Origin: Verrucomicrobiota bacterium
GTDB lineage: Bacteria; Verrucomicrobiota; Verrucomicrobiia; Opitutales; Opitutaceae
DNA length: 64,000 bases
NCBI GenBank assembly: GCA_023426435.1
Contig: JAFAAS010000197.1
Coordinates: 35,807-99,806, forward strand
Direction: 5' to 3'
Part shown: in pieces, positions 18,509 through 29,132 of the stretch
Numbering within the stretch: position 1 is the stretch's first letter
Layout of the letters: each line of letters starts with the position of its first letter
Made by a program: the position numbers and the translations under genes
Notes under the pieces: generated by a model
Told to the model about the DNA's origin: nothing
The model's database searches: none
What the model saw: the letters and a program-made list of their open reading frames with translations, nothing else

Positions 18509-18709
18509 TTAAGCGAGGAAGAGGGCGAGAATGCCGAGACCTTCCGCGAGCGCCATACCGATGATGGCCTGGACGAGGACCTTGCCGGAAGCGGCCGGAT
18601 TGCGGCCGACAGCTTCAGCGGCCCGGAAGCCGATGAGACCGACGCCGATGGCGGCGCCGAGAAGGCCGAATGCGCTGGTGATGTTGCCCGTGATTTCAGC
18701 GAGGAGCAT
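18509..18709 (-). CDS. atpE: F0F1 ATP synthase subunit c
   Basis: Encodes 66 residues: two membrane helices joined by the polar loop RAAEAVGRNPAA. The ion-binding Glu lies in GMALAEGLGILALF. The residue after it is Gly and helix 1 lacks the Gln of sodium-type c rings, so proton coupling is more likely; that is inference from known c-ring motifs. It forms the c-ring of the rotor. Confidence 0.96.
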   Translation of the reverse strand: MLLAEITGNITSAFGLLGAAIGVGLIGFRAAEAVGRNPAASGKVLVQAIIGMALAEGLGILALFLA

Positions 18710-18781
18710 GGTGGTGTGGATGTATTTGTTTGTTGGATGCCGCCGTGCGCACGCTTTGGCACGCTCCCGGCGGTAAAGGGA

Positions 18782-19666
18782 TCAATGATGAGCTTCGGCG
18801 GGAGCGTGACCGTGTTCTTCGTCGTGAGCGTGGTCGCCACCTTCGTGATTCGCGAGGAGGCCGATATACACCGCGGTGAGCAGCGTGAACACAAACGCCT
18901 GAATCGCGCCCACGAGCAGCTCCATGAAATAGAAAACCGGAATGAAGCTCGTGCCGTGAAGCAGACTCTCGCCGCCAAATACGTTTCCGAACAGACGGAC
19001 CGAAAGGGTGAACGGACGGATCGCGATCGAGAAGACTTCGATGAAACCGACAACGAGAAACACGAGCGACAGCACCGGATAGAGCCAGCCGGGCGTTTCC
19101 TTCTTCTCGGCCTTGTTACCGAAGAGGTCCCAGAGAATCATCTTCGGCCCGACGAACTTGAAGACGATGATCGCCCAAGCGCCAAAGGAAATAAGGGCGA
19201 GCGCGATGGTGCCGTTGAAGTCGGAATTGTGCGGACGTATCCAAGGAATGAATTCGTGGCGTCCGTCAGCATGAGTAACGTCCGTCCCAACTGTCCCCAC
19301 TCCCGGAAGCAGCCCCATCCAATTATGAAAGAGGATGAAGATGAAAAATGTGACCAGGAGCGGAAACGCCGCGGGGAACGCTTTCTTTCCCACGATCGGC
19401 TCGAGAATGCTTCCGAGCCCTTCCATCAGCGATTCGATGACGGCCTGACCCTTGCTCGGAACGATCGACGGTTTGCCAATCAGCCAGAGCACCAGGGTCA
19501 CAAGCAGAAGCGAAACGATCCAGCCGGTCACCATTGAATTGGTGATCGTGAATCCACCGACTTCGATCAGCTTGGCCGCGCTCGGAGCAACGCCCGCCGC
19601 AAGGAGGAACGAAGATCCGAAGAGATAGGCCGCGAACAGCGAGAGGTATTTAGTGACCCGTGACAT
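18782..19666 (-). CDS. atpB: F0F1 ATP synthase subunit a
   Basis: Encodes 294 residues from ATG 19666; an earlier in-frame start would add an unlikely proline-rich leader. The essential Arg is in FTLSVRLFGNVFGGE, with FHNWMGLLPGVG and IQAFVFTLLTAVYIGLL as other markers. The His-rich C-terminus (HDEEHGHAPAEAHH) is unusual. It forms the proton half-channels beside the c ring. First gene of the operon; no atpI is visible upstream. Confidence 0.96.
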   Translation of the reverse strand: MSRVTKYLSLFAAYLFGSSFLLAAGVAPSAAKLIEVGGFTITNSMVTGWIVSLLLVTLVLWLIGKPSIVPSKGQAVIESLMEGLGSILEPIVGKKAFPAAFPLLVTFFIFILFHNWMGLLPGVGTVGTDVTHADGRHEFIPWIRPHNSDFNGTIALALISFGAWAIIVFKFVGPKMILWDLFGNKAEKKETPGWLYPVLSLVFLVVGFIEVFSIAIRPFTLSVRLFGNVFGGESLLHGTSFIPVFYFMELLVGAIQAFVFTLLTAVYIGLLANHEGGDHAHDEEHGHAPAEAHH

Positions 19667-19799
19667 TGGTGGTGGCGGCTTGTGAGCCGAGGGAAAAGGG
19701 AGAGCAAGGCGGTCCGCCAAGCGTCGGTCAACCCCTGAAAAGCCGCAATCCGAGCGACTCCCGATAAATAAGCGAGAGCGGGAAACTGCGCCGGCAATC

Positions 19800-20435
19800 T
19801 TATGACAGCCGGTCGCCCACCACCGCTTCCGCGATCAGCGATCGATAGTCCGCCGCGCGACTTTGAAAAACCGTGGGGTGCTCAAACTCCCACCCCTCCG
19901 CCACCAACCGCCACCTCGGATGCTCGCAAAGAAGCCGCTCCGTCCACGCGGCATAGTCGCGATCGTCCGTTCGAAAAAACAGGCGCCCGCCCCGCGACAT
20001 CCGCGCCGCCACCGCAGTCAGAAAGTCCGGCTGCATCACCCGATGTTTATGATGGCGAAGCTTCGGCCACGGATCGGGAAACAGCACAAACACCGATGAA
20101 AACCGCACTTCAGGCGGAAGCGTTTCGATAAAAAGCCGCGCCTCCGCCCGCAAAAAATGCAAATTGGCCAGCTGCGCGCGATCTCGCTTCCGCCGCGCAC
20201 GGGCAACGCGATCGCTCTCGATATCAATGCCCACGCAGACCCGCTGCGGGTGGGCCTGAGCATATGCCTCCAGAAAGTGGCCATGCCCGGAACCCACTTC
20301 CCAAACGATCTCCGAGGCGCCGGAAGGAAGCAGATGCCGAAGCGCAGCCACAAGATCCGCGCGCCGCGCCTCCAGCACTGCCTGATGCTCCGGACGACTT
20401 TGCGGAAGAAGCGATGATCGCTCAGACGTGCTCAC
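19800..20435 (-). CDS. trmB: tRNA (guanine-N7-)-methyltransferase
   Basis: Encodes 211 residues. Motif I is [13 protein letters not shown] (about 43-55), with [15 protein letters not shown] and the diagnostic [23 protein letters not shown]. It forms m7G at position 46 of many tRNAs. The start overlaps the mnmG stop by 4 bases (ATGA), so the gene is translationally coupled to mnmG. Confidence 0.94.
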   Translation of the reverse strand: MSTSERSSLLPQSRPEHQAVLEARRADLVAALRHLLPSGASEIVWEVGSGHGHFLEAYAQAHPQRVCVGIDIESDRVARARRKRDRAQLANLHFLRAEARLFIETLPPEVRFSSVFVLFPDPWPKLRHHKHRVMQPDFLTAVAARMSRGGRLFFRTDDRDYAAWTERLLCEHPRWRLVAEGWEFEHPTVFQSRAADYRSLIAEAVVGDRLS

Positions 20436-22315
20436 GCCACTCCTCCCTCTTTCCGCCTTAAACCCTCCGCCTCGATCGCAACCATCAAGACGTTGATATC
20501 CGCTGGGTTAACCCCGCTAATCCGGCCCGCCTGCCCGAGCGTGGCCGGCCTGATTTCCGCCAGTTTCAAGGCACTTTCCCGACGAAGCCCGCGCAGCTGG
20601 AGGAAGTCCATGGATGCCGGGATCCGAATGGCTTCCGCATGCGAGAGCTTCTCGATCTGACGCCGCTCACGCTCCAGATAACCTTGATATTTAGTCTGAT
20701 ACAAAACTTCCTGTCGGATTTCCTGGCTCTCGGAACGAAACGCATCGGGCAACACGAGTTCGGCCTCATCCCGCCTGAGTCGCTCGCCCCAAGTGAGCCC
20801 CCCTACCCGCTCCTGCTCAAAGCGAGCAATCCACCTGGCAATCGCCGCCGCTTTCTCATCCACCCGCCCCAAGCGCTCGGCGGAGAGAAGTCCATAGCGA
20901 TGCGCATGATGGCGAAGGCGCAACTCCGCGCTGCCATGATTGAACATCAACCGGTGCTCCGCCCGGCTCGTGAACATCCGATACGGTTCGTTGGTGCCCT
21001 TCGTGACCAAGTCGTCGATCAACACCCCGATGTAACCCTCGTGACGGCGAATCACGAGCGGTTCCTCCTCACGCAGCAGGGCCACCGCATTCACTCCCGC
21101 CACCAAACCTTGCGCCGCAGCTTCTTCGTAGCCCGAGGTGCCATTGATTTGGCCAGCCAGAAAAAGCCCCCTCACCTTCTTGGATTCCAGCGACGGCTTC
21201 AGCTGCGTCGGCGGCGCGAAGTCATACTCCACCGCATAGGCCGGACGCAGAAGAACCGCCTTCTCCAACCCTGGAACGCTTCGGACAAGCTGCATCTGAA
21301 CCTCGAACGGCAGACTTGTTGACAAGCCATTCACATAAAATTCGTTCGTCGTCCTACCCTCCGGTTCGAGAAAAATCAGGTGTCTTGGCTTGTCCGCAAA
21401 GCGCACAAACTTGTCCTCGATACTTGGACAATACCTTGGTCCTACGCCTTCTATGTTTCCGCTATACATGGCGGACCTCGTTAAATTATCCCGCACCAGC
21501 TTGGCGGACTCCTCCGTGGTGTAGGTCATCCAGCACGAAACTTGTTCACAACCCGGCTTCCAACCCATCCGCTGCTCCCCGCTTTGTTCCACGTGGAACA
21601 AATCTCGATCGCAGCGAGTATCGTGGAACGCGAACAAGGTCGGCACCGCGTCTCCTCGCTGTTCAGTCATTTTGCTGAAATCCAGGCTCCGACCAAGCAA
21701 CCGCGGCGGCGTCCCCGTCTTTAGACGCCTCAACTCGACCCCTGCCTCCGCCAAGCTCGCCGATAGCGTTTTTGCGCTGAAGTCGCCCAAGCGCCCGCCT
21801 TCGTTCCGATTTTGGCCGATGTGCATTAGCCCGCGAAGGAACGTGCCGGTCGTAATCACGACGGTCCGACCGAGAAACTCCAAATCGAGATTCGTCCGGC
21901 AACCCACCACCGCGTCGTCTTCAAAAATCAGGCCAGTGACCGTGGCTTGGAACATCTGGAGATTCTCCTGGAGCTCCAACGTGTGCTTGATGCGGAATTG
22001 ATACGCTTTCTTGTCACACTGCGCCCGCGGCGACTGCACCGCCAGGCCTTTGGACTCGTTCAGCAACCGGAACTGAATGCCCGTGACATCGGTATTGATC
22101 GCCATCTCACCACCCAAGGCATCGATCTCCCGCACGAGCTGCCCCTTGGCCTGTCCGCCGATGGCCGGATTGCAGCTCATCTGTCCAACCGTATCCAAAT
22201 TCCCAGTCAGGAGTAGGGTGGAGGCCCCGCGTCGCGCGGCCGCCAAAGCCGCCTCAATACCGGCATGACCGGCCCCGCACACGATCACGTCAAAAGGAGT
22301 ATCCGAATACCGCAC
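20432..22315 (-). CDS. mnmG: tRNA uridine-5-carboxymethylaminomethyl modification enzyme MnmG
   Basis: Encodes 627 residues. The FAD motif is [21 protein letters not shown] near the start, followed by [21 protein letters not shown], the conserved [10 protein letters not shown] and CPSIEDK. With MnmE it installs cmnm5 groups on wobble U34. The mnmE stop lies 12 bp upstream, and trmB overlaps its 3' end. In many bacteria rsmG follows mnmG; here trmB does. Confidence 0.97.
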   Translation of the reverse strand: MRYSDTPFDVIVCGAGHAGIEAALAAARRGASTLLLTGNLDTVGQMSCNPAIGGQAKGQLVREIDALGGEMAINTDVTGIQFRLLNESKGLAVQSPRAQCDKKAYQFRIKHTLELQENLQMFQATVTGLIFEDDAVVGCRTNLDLEFLGRTVVITTGTFLRGLMHIGQNRNEGGRLGDFSAKTLSASLAEAGVELRRLKTGTPPRLLGRSLDFSKMTEQRGDAVPTLFAFHDTRCDRDLFHVEQSGEQRMGWKPGCEQVSCWMTYTTEESAKLVRDNLTRSAMYSGNIEGVGPRYCPSIEDKFVRFADKPRHLIFLEPEGRTTNEFYVNGLSTSLPFEVQMQLVRSVPGLEKAVLLRPAYAVEYDFAPPTQLKPSLESKKVRGLFLAGQINGTSGYEEAAAQGLVAGVNAVALLREEEPLVIRRHEGYIGVLIDDLVTKGTNEPYRMFTSRAEHRLMFNHGSAELRLRHHAHRYGLLSAERLGRVDEKAAAIARWIARFEQERVGGLTWGERLRRDEAELVLPDAFRSESQEIRQEVLYQTKYQGYLERERRQIEKLSHAEAIRIPASMDFLQLRGLRRESALKLAEIRPATLGQAGRISGVNPADINVLMVAIEAEGLRRKEGGVA

Positions 22316-22327
22316 AAAGAATCCTGG

Positions 22328-23701
22328 TTATTTTCCGATGCAGAACGTCGCAAACAGCTGATCGAGCATCCGCTCGTTATCGATCTTGCCCGAAATCGAC
22401 TCCCAACCGTGCAACGCCCCCCGGAGATCGCTCGCCAGGAGTTCCATCGCGTCGCCGTTCTTCAACTTGTCCAACGCCGCCGCCGCACAGCGCTCCACCT
22501 CAGCCAGCGCCGCCGCATGCCTTGCGTTAACCGCAATCGTCTCCTCACCCGTTTCCGTCTGCATCCGATCGGCGCACCCGGCAATCGCGGCAATCAATAC
22601 GTCCAATCCTTCGCCCGTTTTGGCCGATACATAAATCGTTTCCCCACCTCCGCCATCGGTCAGATCTCCGCTCGAACTTTCCCCCTCCGCCCCCCGCACC
22701 AGATCGACCTTGTTGACCACCCGGAGGAGGGGAGTGTTGCCCGCAACAAGTTCTCCCGCAGCAAGATCCAATTCTTCCTTCACAGAGCCGTCTATCACCA
22801 GCAACACCAAATCAGCGTCCTCCACCCGCTCCCGCGTCTTCTCGATACCGAAACCTTCGAGCAGGGTAGGAGAGGGGTTCAAACCCGCTGTATCGATCAG
22901 CCGCACCGAGTGCGGCCCAATCATGATCTGCTCCTCGATAAAATCCCGCGTCGTGCCGGGTTCAGCACTCACGATCGCCCGGTCGTATCCCACCAACCGA
23001 TTCAATAAGCTGCTCTTCCCGGCGTTCGGCCGCCCCACAATCACCGTTCGCAAGCCGCCTCGAAGAACATCCCCGTAATGCTTCGTAGCTCGTAACTTAG
23101 CCGCGTCCTCCGCGACGCTCCGAATTCCCTCCGCGACCACCGCCTCATCCTCCGGCGGCAAATCTTCCTCCGGGAAATCGATATACGCCTCCACCCGTGC
23201 AATCACTCCGAGCAATCGGTCCACCGCCGCCGCCGCCCTCCGACCCAACGCCCCCCGCAACTGCCGATTCGCCGCCTCCAGCGCCCGTTCGCTGCGCGCA
23301 TGAATCACATCCATCACCGCCTCCGCCTGGCTCAGATCCATCCGCCCGCCCAAAAACGCCCGCTGCGTAAACTCGCCCGGCTCCGCCAAGCGGCAGCCGC
23401 GCGCCACCAGATCGTCCAGTATCTTGCGAACAATGAACGGGTTGCCGTGACACGAGATCTCCAACGTATCTTCGCCCGTGTAGGACTTCGGCCCCCGAAA
23501 AACCACGAACATCACGTCGTCCAACACCACGCCCTTCCGATCTCGATACTCCCCGCGATGCATTTCTCTCGCCGGCGGGAGCTTCCCGAAAATGTCCGCA
23601 GCCAAACGGCTCGCCTCCGCTCCACTCACCCGCAACACCGCCAACGCCGAGGTCCCTACCGGAGTCGACAGAGCTGCAATGGTATCATGAATGAGCGGCA
23701 C
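22328..23701 (-). CDS. mnmE: tRNA modification GTPase MnmE
   Basis: Encodes 457 residues if started at the GTG at 23701 ([16 protein letters not shown]); a GTG at 23725 is possible. No suitable ATG exists in the family-like region. It has the N-terminal folate-binding domain, G1 [32 protein letters not shown], and the C-terminal FCIGK with the catalytic Cys. It is a potassium-dependent GTPase acting with MnmG. It is divergent from pdxH, with 126 bp between the starts. Confidence 0.94.
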   Translation of the reverse strand: MPLIHDTIAALSTPVGTSALAVLRVSGAEASRLAADIFGKLPPAREMHRGEYRDRKGVVLDDVMFVVFRGPKSYTGEDTLEISCHGNPFIVRKILDDLVARGCRLAEPGEFTQRAFLGGRMDLSQAEAVMDVIHARSERALEAANRQLRGALGRRAAAAVDRLLGVIARVEAYIDFPEEDLPPEDEAVVAEGIRSVAEDAAKLRATKHYGDVLRGGLRTVIVGRPNAGKSSLLNRLVGYDRAIVSAEPGTTRDFIEEQIMIGPHSVRLIDTAGLNPSPTLLEGFGIEKTRERVEDADLVLLVIDGSVKEELDLAAGELVAGNTPLLRVVNKVDLVRGAEGESSSGDLTDGGGGETIYVSAKTGEGLDVLIAAIAGCADRMQTETGEETIAVNARHAAALAEVERCAAAALDKLKNGDAMELLASDLRGALHGWESISGKIDNERMLDQLFATFCIGK

Positions 23702-23827
23702 AAACGCCCCACCATAGCGGGACACCCCCGAACGCAACGCGAATTCCGCCACGCCTCCGCCAATCGACGCGCAACTTTCGCCAACTCCCACCGAGACGAT
23801 GCGCCCCAGACCCGCGAACCTATCGCC

Positions 23828-24409
23828 ATGCCCAAAGCTGATCCGCTGTCGCTTTTCGCTACTTGGTTTTCCGACGCCGAAGCCAACGAACCGCACGATC
23901 ACACCGCCTGCGCCCTCGCCTCCGCCGACGCATCCGGTCGGCCCAGCGTGCGGATGGTTCTGCTGAAATCTCACGATCACCGCGGCTTCGTCTTCTATAC
24001 CAATCTCGAAAGCCCAAAAGCCGCCGATCTCCACGCCAACCCCCACGCCGCCCTTTGCTTCCATTGGCCCAAACTCGAGCGCCAAGTGCGCATCCAAGGC
24101 GCCGTCCAACCCGTCGCAGACCACGAAGCCGACGCCTATTTCGCCACTCGCCCTCGTCTCAGCCAGCTCGGCGCCTGGGCTTCACGCCAGTCGCAACCCA
24201 TGCCCAACCGCTTCTCGCTCGCACCCGCCGTCGCCAGCGCCGCCGCACGCTTTCCGCTCGGCCCCATTCCTCGCCCGCCGCACTGGTCCGGCTTTCGACT
24301 GGTCCCCGAACTCATCGAGTTCTGGATGCAGCGTCCGTTTCGCCACCACGACCGCGAACGTTTCACCCGCCAGGGCGACACTTGGCGCCACGAATGGCTC
24401 TTCCCGTAA
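23828..24409 (+). CDS. pdxH: pyridoxamine/pyridoxine 5'-phosphate oxidase
   Basis: Encodes 193 residues from ATG 23828. Family marks: [36 protein letters not shown] (FMN contacts), and the C-terminal [28 protein letters not shown] and WRHEWLFP. It makes pyridoxal 5'-phosphate from PNP or PMP using FMN and O2. The N-terminus is shorter than the E. coli enzyme (218 aa), lacking the mobile lid segment. Confidence 0.94.
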   Translation: MPKADPLSLFATWFSDAEANEPHDHTACALASADASGRPSVRMVLLKSHDHRGFVFYTNLESPKAADLHANPHAALCFHWPKLERQVRIQGAVQPVADHEADAYFATRPRLSQLGAWASRQSQPMPNRFSLAPAVASAAARFPLGPIPRPPHWSGFRLVPELIEFWMQRPFRHHDRERFTRQGDTWRHEWLFP

Positions 24410-24422
24410 AACGCGCCCACGG

Positions 24423-24578
24423 TAGCACATTAAACAATGTCGTAGCCGCTGGCCGAATCGGAGAATCCCATTTCAACCACAAAGGCACGGAGCACACAGA
24501 GGAAGGCCCCGGATCTCTCCGTGCCTCTGTGCCTCTGTGGTTCACCTGAAGGGCTAGAGTTTTTCTGAAAACGCTCTA
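24423..24578 (-). repeat. 150-bp dispersed element, copy 2
   Basis: A full-length copy. The distal end is TAGCACATTAAACAATG and the proximal end TTTTTCTGAAAACGCTCTA. The central palindrome pairs ACCACAAAGGCACGGAG with the CTCCGTGCC...TCTGTGGTT part. The last three bases (24576-24578) are the TAG stop of the HlyD-type gene. The distal end lies 13 bp from the pdxH stop. Confidence 0.88.
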
Positions 24579-25847
24579 TCGCGCGCTCACCTCGATCTCC
24601 CTCACGCGCACGCCGTCGCTGACACTGTCGCCGGGATACACGATGACGCGCTCTCCTTCGACAAGTCCATCGACGATCTCCGTCTCCAACCCATTCGAAC
24701 GTCCCACCGTCAACGTCCGCCGCTGCGCCCGGCCGTCCTTCAAAACAAACGCCTGCCACTCGCCGCCACGCTGAAACAGCGCTCCCGCCGGCGCCCGCAA
24801 CACATCGTCGGCCTCCCACACCACGATCCGTCCCTCCACCCGATAATTATCCCCAAGGGTAGGGCGGTCTTCGATCGGCGAAACGAAATCCGCCACCACA
24901 TACACGCGCTGCTCCTCGACCCCCAACGCCGAAATCTTCGTGAAAGCCGACGGCTCCACCCAACGCACGCGCGCCTCCAGCGGCCGCGGCCCGCCCCAAT
25001 GTTCGATCATCACGCGCGCCCCCGGCCGGATCGCCACGCCGTCGCGCGACAACACTTCGATCCTCGCCTCCAGATCCGTCGGATCGCCCACCTCCAACAA
25101 CGCAAAACCCGCCGGCACCACGCGCGCACTTTCCTGATACACGCGCAAAATCCTTCCATCCACCGGCGAGAAAACCGTCAACGGCTCCATCGTCCCCGCC
25201 TCGCGTTCGCCCGCCGGATTTCCCCGCGTCAACACCGCGCGCGCCTGCTCCACCTCGAACCTCGCCACCTGCAAAGCAAACGCCGCCGCCCGCTCCTCCT
25301 GCTGCGCCGTCGTCGCCCGCATCTCCGCCGCATCGAATTCCTGCGCCGAGATCGCCCCGGTGTCCCGCAGCTGCCGCAACCGCTCGAACTCCGCCGCAAA
25401 GGTCTGCGCCGCCGCCGCCGCCCGTTCGCGCTGCGCTTCCGCCGCGGCCACCGCGGCCTCCGACGCCCGCACGCGCGCCTCCGCCTGCGCCAGCGTCCGC
25501 GTATCCAAAAAATCAGCACCCGTCGCCTCAATCGTCGCCAGCGGCGTTTCCCCCGCCTTCACTTCCGCCCCCGCTTTCCAATCGATGCGTCGCAACTGCC
25601 CCGCGACCGGCGCCGAAATCGCATAACGGTTCCGCACGCGCGTCATCCCTTCCTCGCTCACCGTCACCACCAGCGCGCCTCGCGTCGCCACCGCCGCCTC
25701 GACCGGCACCGGCTTCGGCCACAAGCCAGCCACGATCGACCCCAGCAGCACCGCGCCCGCGATCCACGGCCAGCGCCGCGCTCCGCGTCGCACGCCGCCG
25801 CGCGCGGTCTTCGGTTTGCCAGAGGGTGGGGGAGCGGAGGGTTTCAT
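24576..25847 (-). CDS. HlyD-type periplasmic adaptor of an ABC exporter
   Basis: Encodes 423 residues from ATG 25847: a basic proline-rich N-terminus, one membrane helix (about 27-46), the first half of a biotinyl-lipoyl domain (PVAGQLRRIDWKAGAEVKAG), a long Ala/Glu/Arg-rich alpha-helical hairpin (about 115-210), the second lipoyl half (SPVDGRILRVYQESARVV) and beta-barrel domains. It bridges the inner-membrane exporter to an outer-membrane channel. It is in one operon with an ATPase and a FtsX-like permease. The stop codon lies within a dispersed repeat. The cargo is unknown. Confidence 0.9.
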   Translation of the reverse strand: MKPSAPPPSGKPKTARGGVRRGARRWPWIAGAVLLGSIVAGLWPKPVPVEAAVATRGALVVTVSEEGMTRVRNRYAISAPVAGQLRRIDWKAGAEVKAGETPLATIEATGADFLDTRTLAQAEARVRASEAAVAAAEAQRERAAAAAQTFAAEFERLRQLRDTGAISAQEFDAAEMRATTAQQEERAAAFALQVARFEVEQARAVLTRGNPAGEREAGTMEPLTVFSPVDGRILRVYQESARVVPAGFALLEVGDPTDLEARIEVLSRDGVAIRPGARVMIEHWGGPRPLEARVRWVEPSAFTKISALGVEEQRVYVVADFVSPIEDRPTLGDNYRVEGRIVVWEADDVLRAPAGALFQRGGEWQAFVLKDGRAQRRTLTVGRSNGLETEIVDGLVEGERVIVYPGDSVSDGVRVREIEVSAR

Positions 25848-25861
25848 GGAAAAATCGCCGA

Positions 25862-28228
25862 TCAATCGCGCGCCTTCAGCACGCCGACGAGATCGAGTTG
25901 ATTCAAACGCCGCGTCGCCGCCAGCGTCGAAATCGCCGCCGCCAGCACCACGACCAGCACCGCGAGGCTGTAGTTCGCCATCGTCAGGATCACCGGCACC
26001 CGCACGAACTCCGTATTCACGGAATGGATAATCCCGGCCGCAAACACCGATCCGATGATCAGCCCCGCCGGCAGCGCCGCGATCGTAAGGATCGCCAGCT
26101 CGCTCACCAGCACCGCTCCCACCTCCGCCTGCGTGAAGCCCACCACGCGCAACGTCGCCAGCTCGCGCTGCCGCTCCGACAGCGAAATCCGCGCGCTGTT
26201 GTAAACGATGCCAAACGCCACCACCACCGCGAAGCCCATGTAGAGCTTCTGAATCAACCCGATGCTCTCCGCCGTCGTTTTCCGAAAACTCTCCCGTATC
26301 CGGGATTTTACTACAACGCTGCTCGCTCGCGGCGTTTCCTTCATCGCCCGGAGAAACTCCTCCCACTTTCCCTCCGCGACCGTGAGGAAGGCGCCCGTGA
26401 TCCGGTCGCCTTCGCCGAGCAGCCGGTTCAGCTCGCCCATCTCCATGAACGCCGCCGTGCCCGCAAAATCCTCCGAAAGTCGCGCCACCGGCACCACCAG
26501 CGACGGCCGCTTCCCTTCGAGCGCGCGCACGTGGAGCAGATCGCCCGGCCTCACCCCGAGCACGTCCGCCAGTTTCGCCGACAACACGATGCCGCGCGGC
26601 GGCAACTCGATCTGGCGCCCGTTCGCGTCGATCACGCGATTCAACAATGTGCGCGAGGGCAGCGCCGTGAGCCCGATCCGTCGCACCACGCCGCCCGACG
26701 CGAGCTCGACCGGCGCCGCGCGCACCGGCTCCGCCGTGATCACACCGGGCAGGCTGCGAAAATCCGCGATCGCCCGCGCCGGGCCGGGCTCGATCAGCGA
26801 GACATACACCGTCTGCCGCTGCACGACGTCCCACTGATAATCGAGCACGTAGTTGATCCCGTCGCGCAACGCGTTCGGCACAATCAGAATCCCGGTCGCC
26901 AGCGCGAGCGCCACCCCCGTCAACATCGCTCGCACCGGCCTTCGCTCGATGTTGCGCAACGCCATCCGCAACGACACCGAAAGCCGGCCGCCCACGCCCA
27001 TCCGTTCGGCCACCGACGGGCGAAAATTCGACGGCGGCTCCGGTCGCATCGCCTCCGCAGGCGGCAGTCGCACCGCCGCGCGCACCGCTCCCCATACTCC
27101 CGCAAACGCCGCCAACGCACTCACCACCACCGCTCCGCCCAACACGCCGCGCGCGACGAGAAACTCCAGATCCGGAAAACGAAAAAACAGATGATACATC
27201 TCCACCAGCCGCGTCCCCAACACCACTCCACCCGCCGCGCCGATCACCGTCCCCACCGCCACAATCACGAGAGCAAATCGGAAATAGTGCCAGCCCACCT
27301 CGCGATTGCTGAATCCACACGCCTTCAACATCGCGATCTGCTCCCGCTGCAGCGTGATCTGCCGGTTCATCACCGCGTTGGTCATGAACGCCGCCACGCT
27401 CAGAAACACCAGCGGGAAACCCACCGACAATCCTTTCAACACACGGATCTCGTCCCGCACCCGCGTATGCGACGGATGCATCTCGCGTCCATACGCCCCG
27501 CGTCCGCCATACGGCCGCAGCACGCGATCCACCGCCGCAATCACTTCCTCCTCCCTCGACCCCGGCGCCAGCGTGACCGCGACTTCGTTGAACGCCCCGT
27601 CCATGTTCGTCGCCGCCGCCAGCTCTTTGTAAGGCACCCAGAATACGCCATACGTGCGATGATCCGGCAGCGCCGCACCCGGCGGCGCCTCAAACACGAA
27701 CTCCGGCGACAGCACGATGCCCGCGATTCGAAACGTCTGCCGCCGCCCATACAGCACCGCCGCAATCTCATCCCCCGGCTCCAACCCATGCGCCTCGGCA
27801 AACGCCTCGCCAACGAGCAGCTCCCCCTGCGGCTGCCGCCCCACCAGCAATCGCCCGCGTCGCAAATACAACCGGTTAATCTCTCTCTCGCCCTGCTCCG
27901 GCAGCGAATGAAACGAACCCGTCGCCGGCTCCAGCATCGTCGGCAAATCGAGCGTCGCCTGCAGCACAATCCCCGTCTGCACCGCGGCCACTCCGGGAAT
28001 CGCGCGCAGCTCGTTCGCGACCGCATCCGGCGCGCGTTTCAACCGCGCAAACACGTCCGCAAATCGATACTCGCGATAATAATCGTCGCGCGTCGTCTCC
28101 AACGAAAGAATCAGCGACCGCGTCATGATCATCATCGCAAGGCCGCACGCCATCACCAGCGCCACCGCCAGCGCCTGCGATTTCAGCGCCCGCAAATCCC
28201 GCAGCATCTTCCGATCGAGCAGACTCAT
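25862..28228 (-). CDS. ABC exporter permease, FtsX/MacB-like, two halves
   Basis: Encodes 788 residues with a membrane helix near the N-terminus (AVALVMACGLAMMIM), a large periplasmic region, three helices around residues 260-390, a second extracytoplasmic region and a final helix bundle near 680-770. Each half ends in a FtsX domain with PPAEAMRPEPP-type linkers. This is the MacB/LolCE-like fold, typical for lipoprotein or drug export. It lies between ATPase and adaptor in the same operon. Confidence 0.88.
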   Translation of the reverse strand: MSLLDRKMLRDLRALKSQALAVALVMACGLAMMIMTRSLILSLETTRDDYYREYRFADVFARLKRAPDAVANELRAIPGVAAVQTGIVLQATLDLPTMLEPATGSFHSLPEQGEREINRLYLRRGRLLVGRQPQGELLVGEAFAEAHGLEPGDEIAAVLYGRRQTFRIAGIVLSPEFVFEAPPGAALPDHRTYGVFWVPYKELAAATNMDGAFNEVAVTLAPGSREEEVIAAVDRVLRPYGGRGAYGREMHPSHTRVRDEIRVLKGLSVGFPLVFLSVAAFMTNAVMNRQITLQREQIAMLKACGFSNREVGWHYFRFALVIVAVGTVIGAAGGVVLGTRLVEMYHLFFRFPDLEFLVARGVLGGAVVVSALAAFAGVWGAVRAAVRLPPAEAMRPEPPSNFRPSVAERMGVGGRLSVSLRMALRNIERRPVRAMLTGVALALATGILIVPNALRDGINYVLDYQWDVVQRQTVYVSLIEPGPARAIADFRSLPGVITAEPVRAAPVELASGGVVRRIGLTALPSRTLLNRVIDANGRQIELPPRGIVLSAKLADVLGVRPGDLLHVRALEGKRPSLVVPVARLSEDFAGTAAFMEMGELNRLLGEGDRITGAFLTVAEGKWEEFLRAMKETPRASSVVVKSRIRESFRKTTAESIGLIQKLYMGFAVVVAFGIVYNSARISLSERQRELATLRVVGFTQAEVGAVLVSELAILTIAALPAGLIIGSVFAAGIIHSVNTEFVRVPVILTMANYSLAVLVVVLAAAISTLAATRRLNQLDLVGVLKARD

Positions 28229-28271
28229 CGCCGAACACGCGCCGCCGTTCGCTCGTTTGAATCCAGCACCG

Positions 28272-29009
28272 TCACCATTTCAAATTCCTCACCGGCTCCC
28301 GTCGCGCGTTCGCATGCTCGCTCACGATCTTTCCGTCCCGCATCGAGAGCACGCGATCGGCCATGTCCGCGAGGATCGCATTGTGCGTGATGATCACCGC
28401 AAGCGTGCCGAGCTCCCGATTGATGTGCTCGATCGCCTCGAGCACCGTCACGCCCGTGTTCACGTCCAGCGCGCCCGTCGGCTCGTCGCACAACAACACT
28501 TCCGGCCGCTTCGCAATCGCCCGCGCAATCGCCACCCGCTGCTGCTCGCCGCCCGAAAGCTGCGCCGGAAAATGATCCATCCGCGGCCCCAATCCCACCA
28601 GATGCAGCGCTTCCTCCGGCTCCATCGGATCGCGCGCAATTTCCGTGATCAACGCCACGTTCTCCCGCGCCGTCAGGCTCGGAATCAGATTGTAGAACTG
28701 AAACACAAACCCCACCGCGTCGCGGCGATACTGCGTCAATCCCGCTTCGTCCGCGCGCGCCAAATCATTCCCGCGATACAACAACGACCCCGACGTCGGC
28801 ACATCCAATCCGCCAAGATTATTGAGCAGCGTCGACTTCCCACTCCCCGACGGCCCGAGCAACACGACCAGTTCGCCGCGAAACAAATCCAAGTCCACGC
28901 CGACCAACGCATGCACCGCCGCATCGCCTTCGCCATAAGTCTTCGTCAACCCGCGAACGGCAAACACCGCTTCGCGCACGGCCACCGGCGAATCTTCAAG
29001 GCGAGACAT
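28272..29009 (-). CDS. ABC exporter ATPase, MacB/LolD-like
   Basis: Encodes 245 residues from ATG 29009 (longer frames upstream run into the recA terminator). Walker A is GPSGSGKST, the signature [16 protein letters not shown] and Walker [13 protein letters not shown], with H-loop ITHN. The LDVNTG after Walker B and the Q-loop [10 protein letters not shown] mark the MacB/LolD group that powers FtsX-type permeases. First gene of the exporter operon. Confidence 0.93.
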   Translation of the reverse strand: MSRLEDSPVAVREAVFAVRGLTKTYGEGDAAVHALVGVDLDLFRGELVVLLGPSGSGKSTLLNNLGGLDVPTSGSLLYRGNDLARADEAGLTQYRRDAVGFVFQFYNLIPSLTARENVALITEIARDPMEPEEALHLVGLGPRMDHFPAQLSGGEQQRVAIARAIAKRPEVLLCDEPTGALDVNTGVTVLEAIEHINRELGTLAVIITHNAILADMADRVLSMRDGKIVSEHANARREPVRNLKW

Positions 29010-29076
29010 GACGCGACCATTCAAGCCCGAACCCTTCCGCGCAGCAACCGCGCGATGATGCCCTCGCCCTTCACCG

Positions 29077-29106
29077 AAAAAAAAGAGCGGCTTCTTCAAG
29101 CCGCTC
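29077..29106 (-). terminator. Rho-independent terminator of recA
   Basis: On the minus strand, a 9-bp stem (GAGCGGCTT with AAGCCGCTC) with a 4-base loop is followed by eight T residues. It lies 27 bp after the recA stop and before the ABC exporter operon. Confidence 0.94.
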
Positions 29107-29132
29107 CGAAATCCGCTTCACGCGCGCCCGCC

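Noticed and set aside
19667..19799. Small minus-strand frame ahead of atpB that might be atpI
   Set aside because: No transmembrane segments of AtpI type, and the gap most likely carries the atp promoter.
25848..27320. Upstream extension of the HlyD-type frame to about 914 codons
   Set aside because: It overlaps the permease in another frame; family-like sequence starts at 25847.
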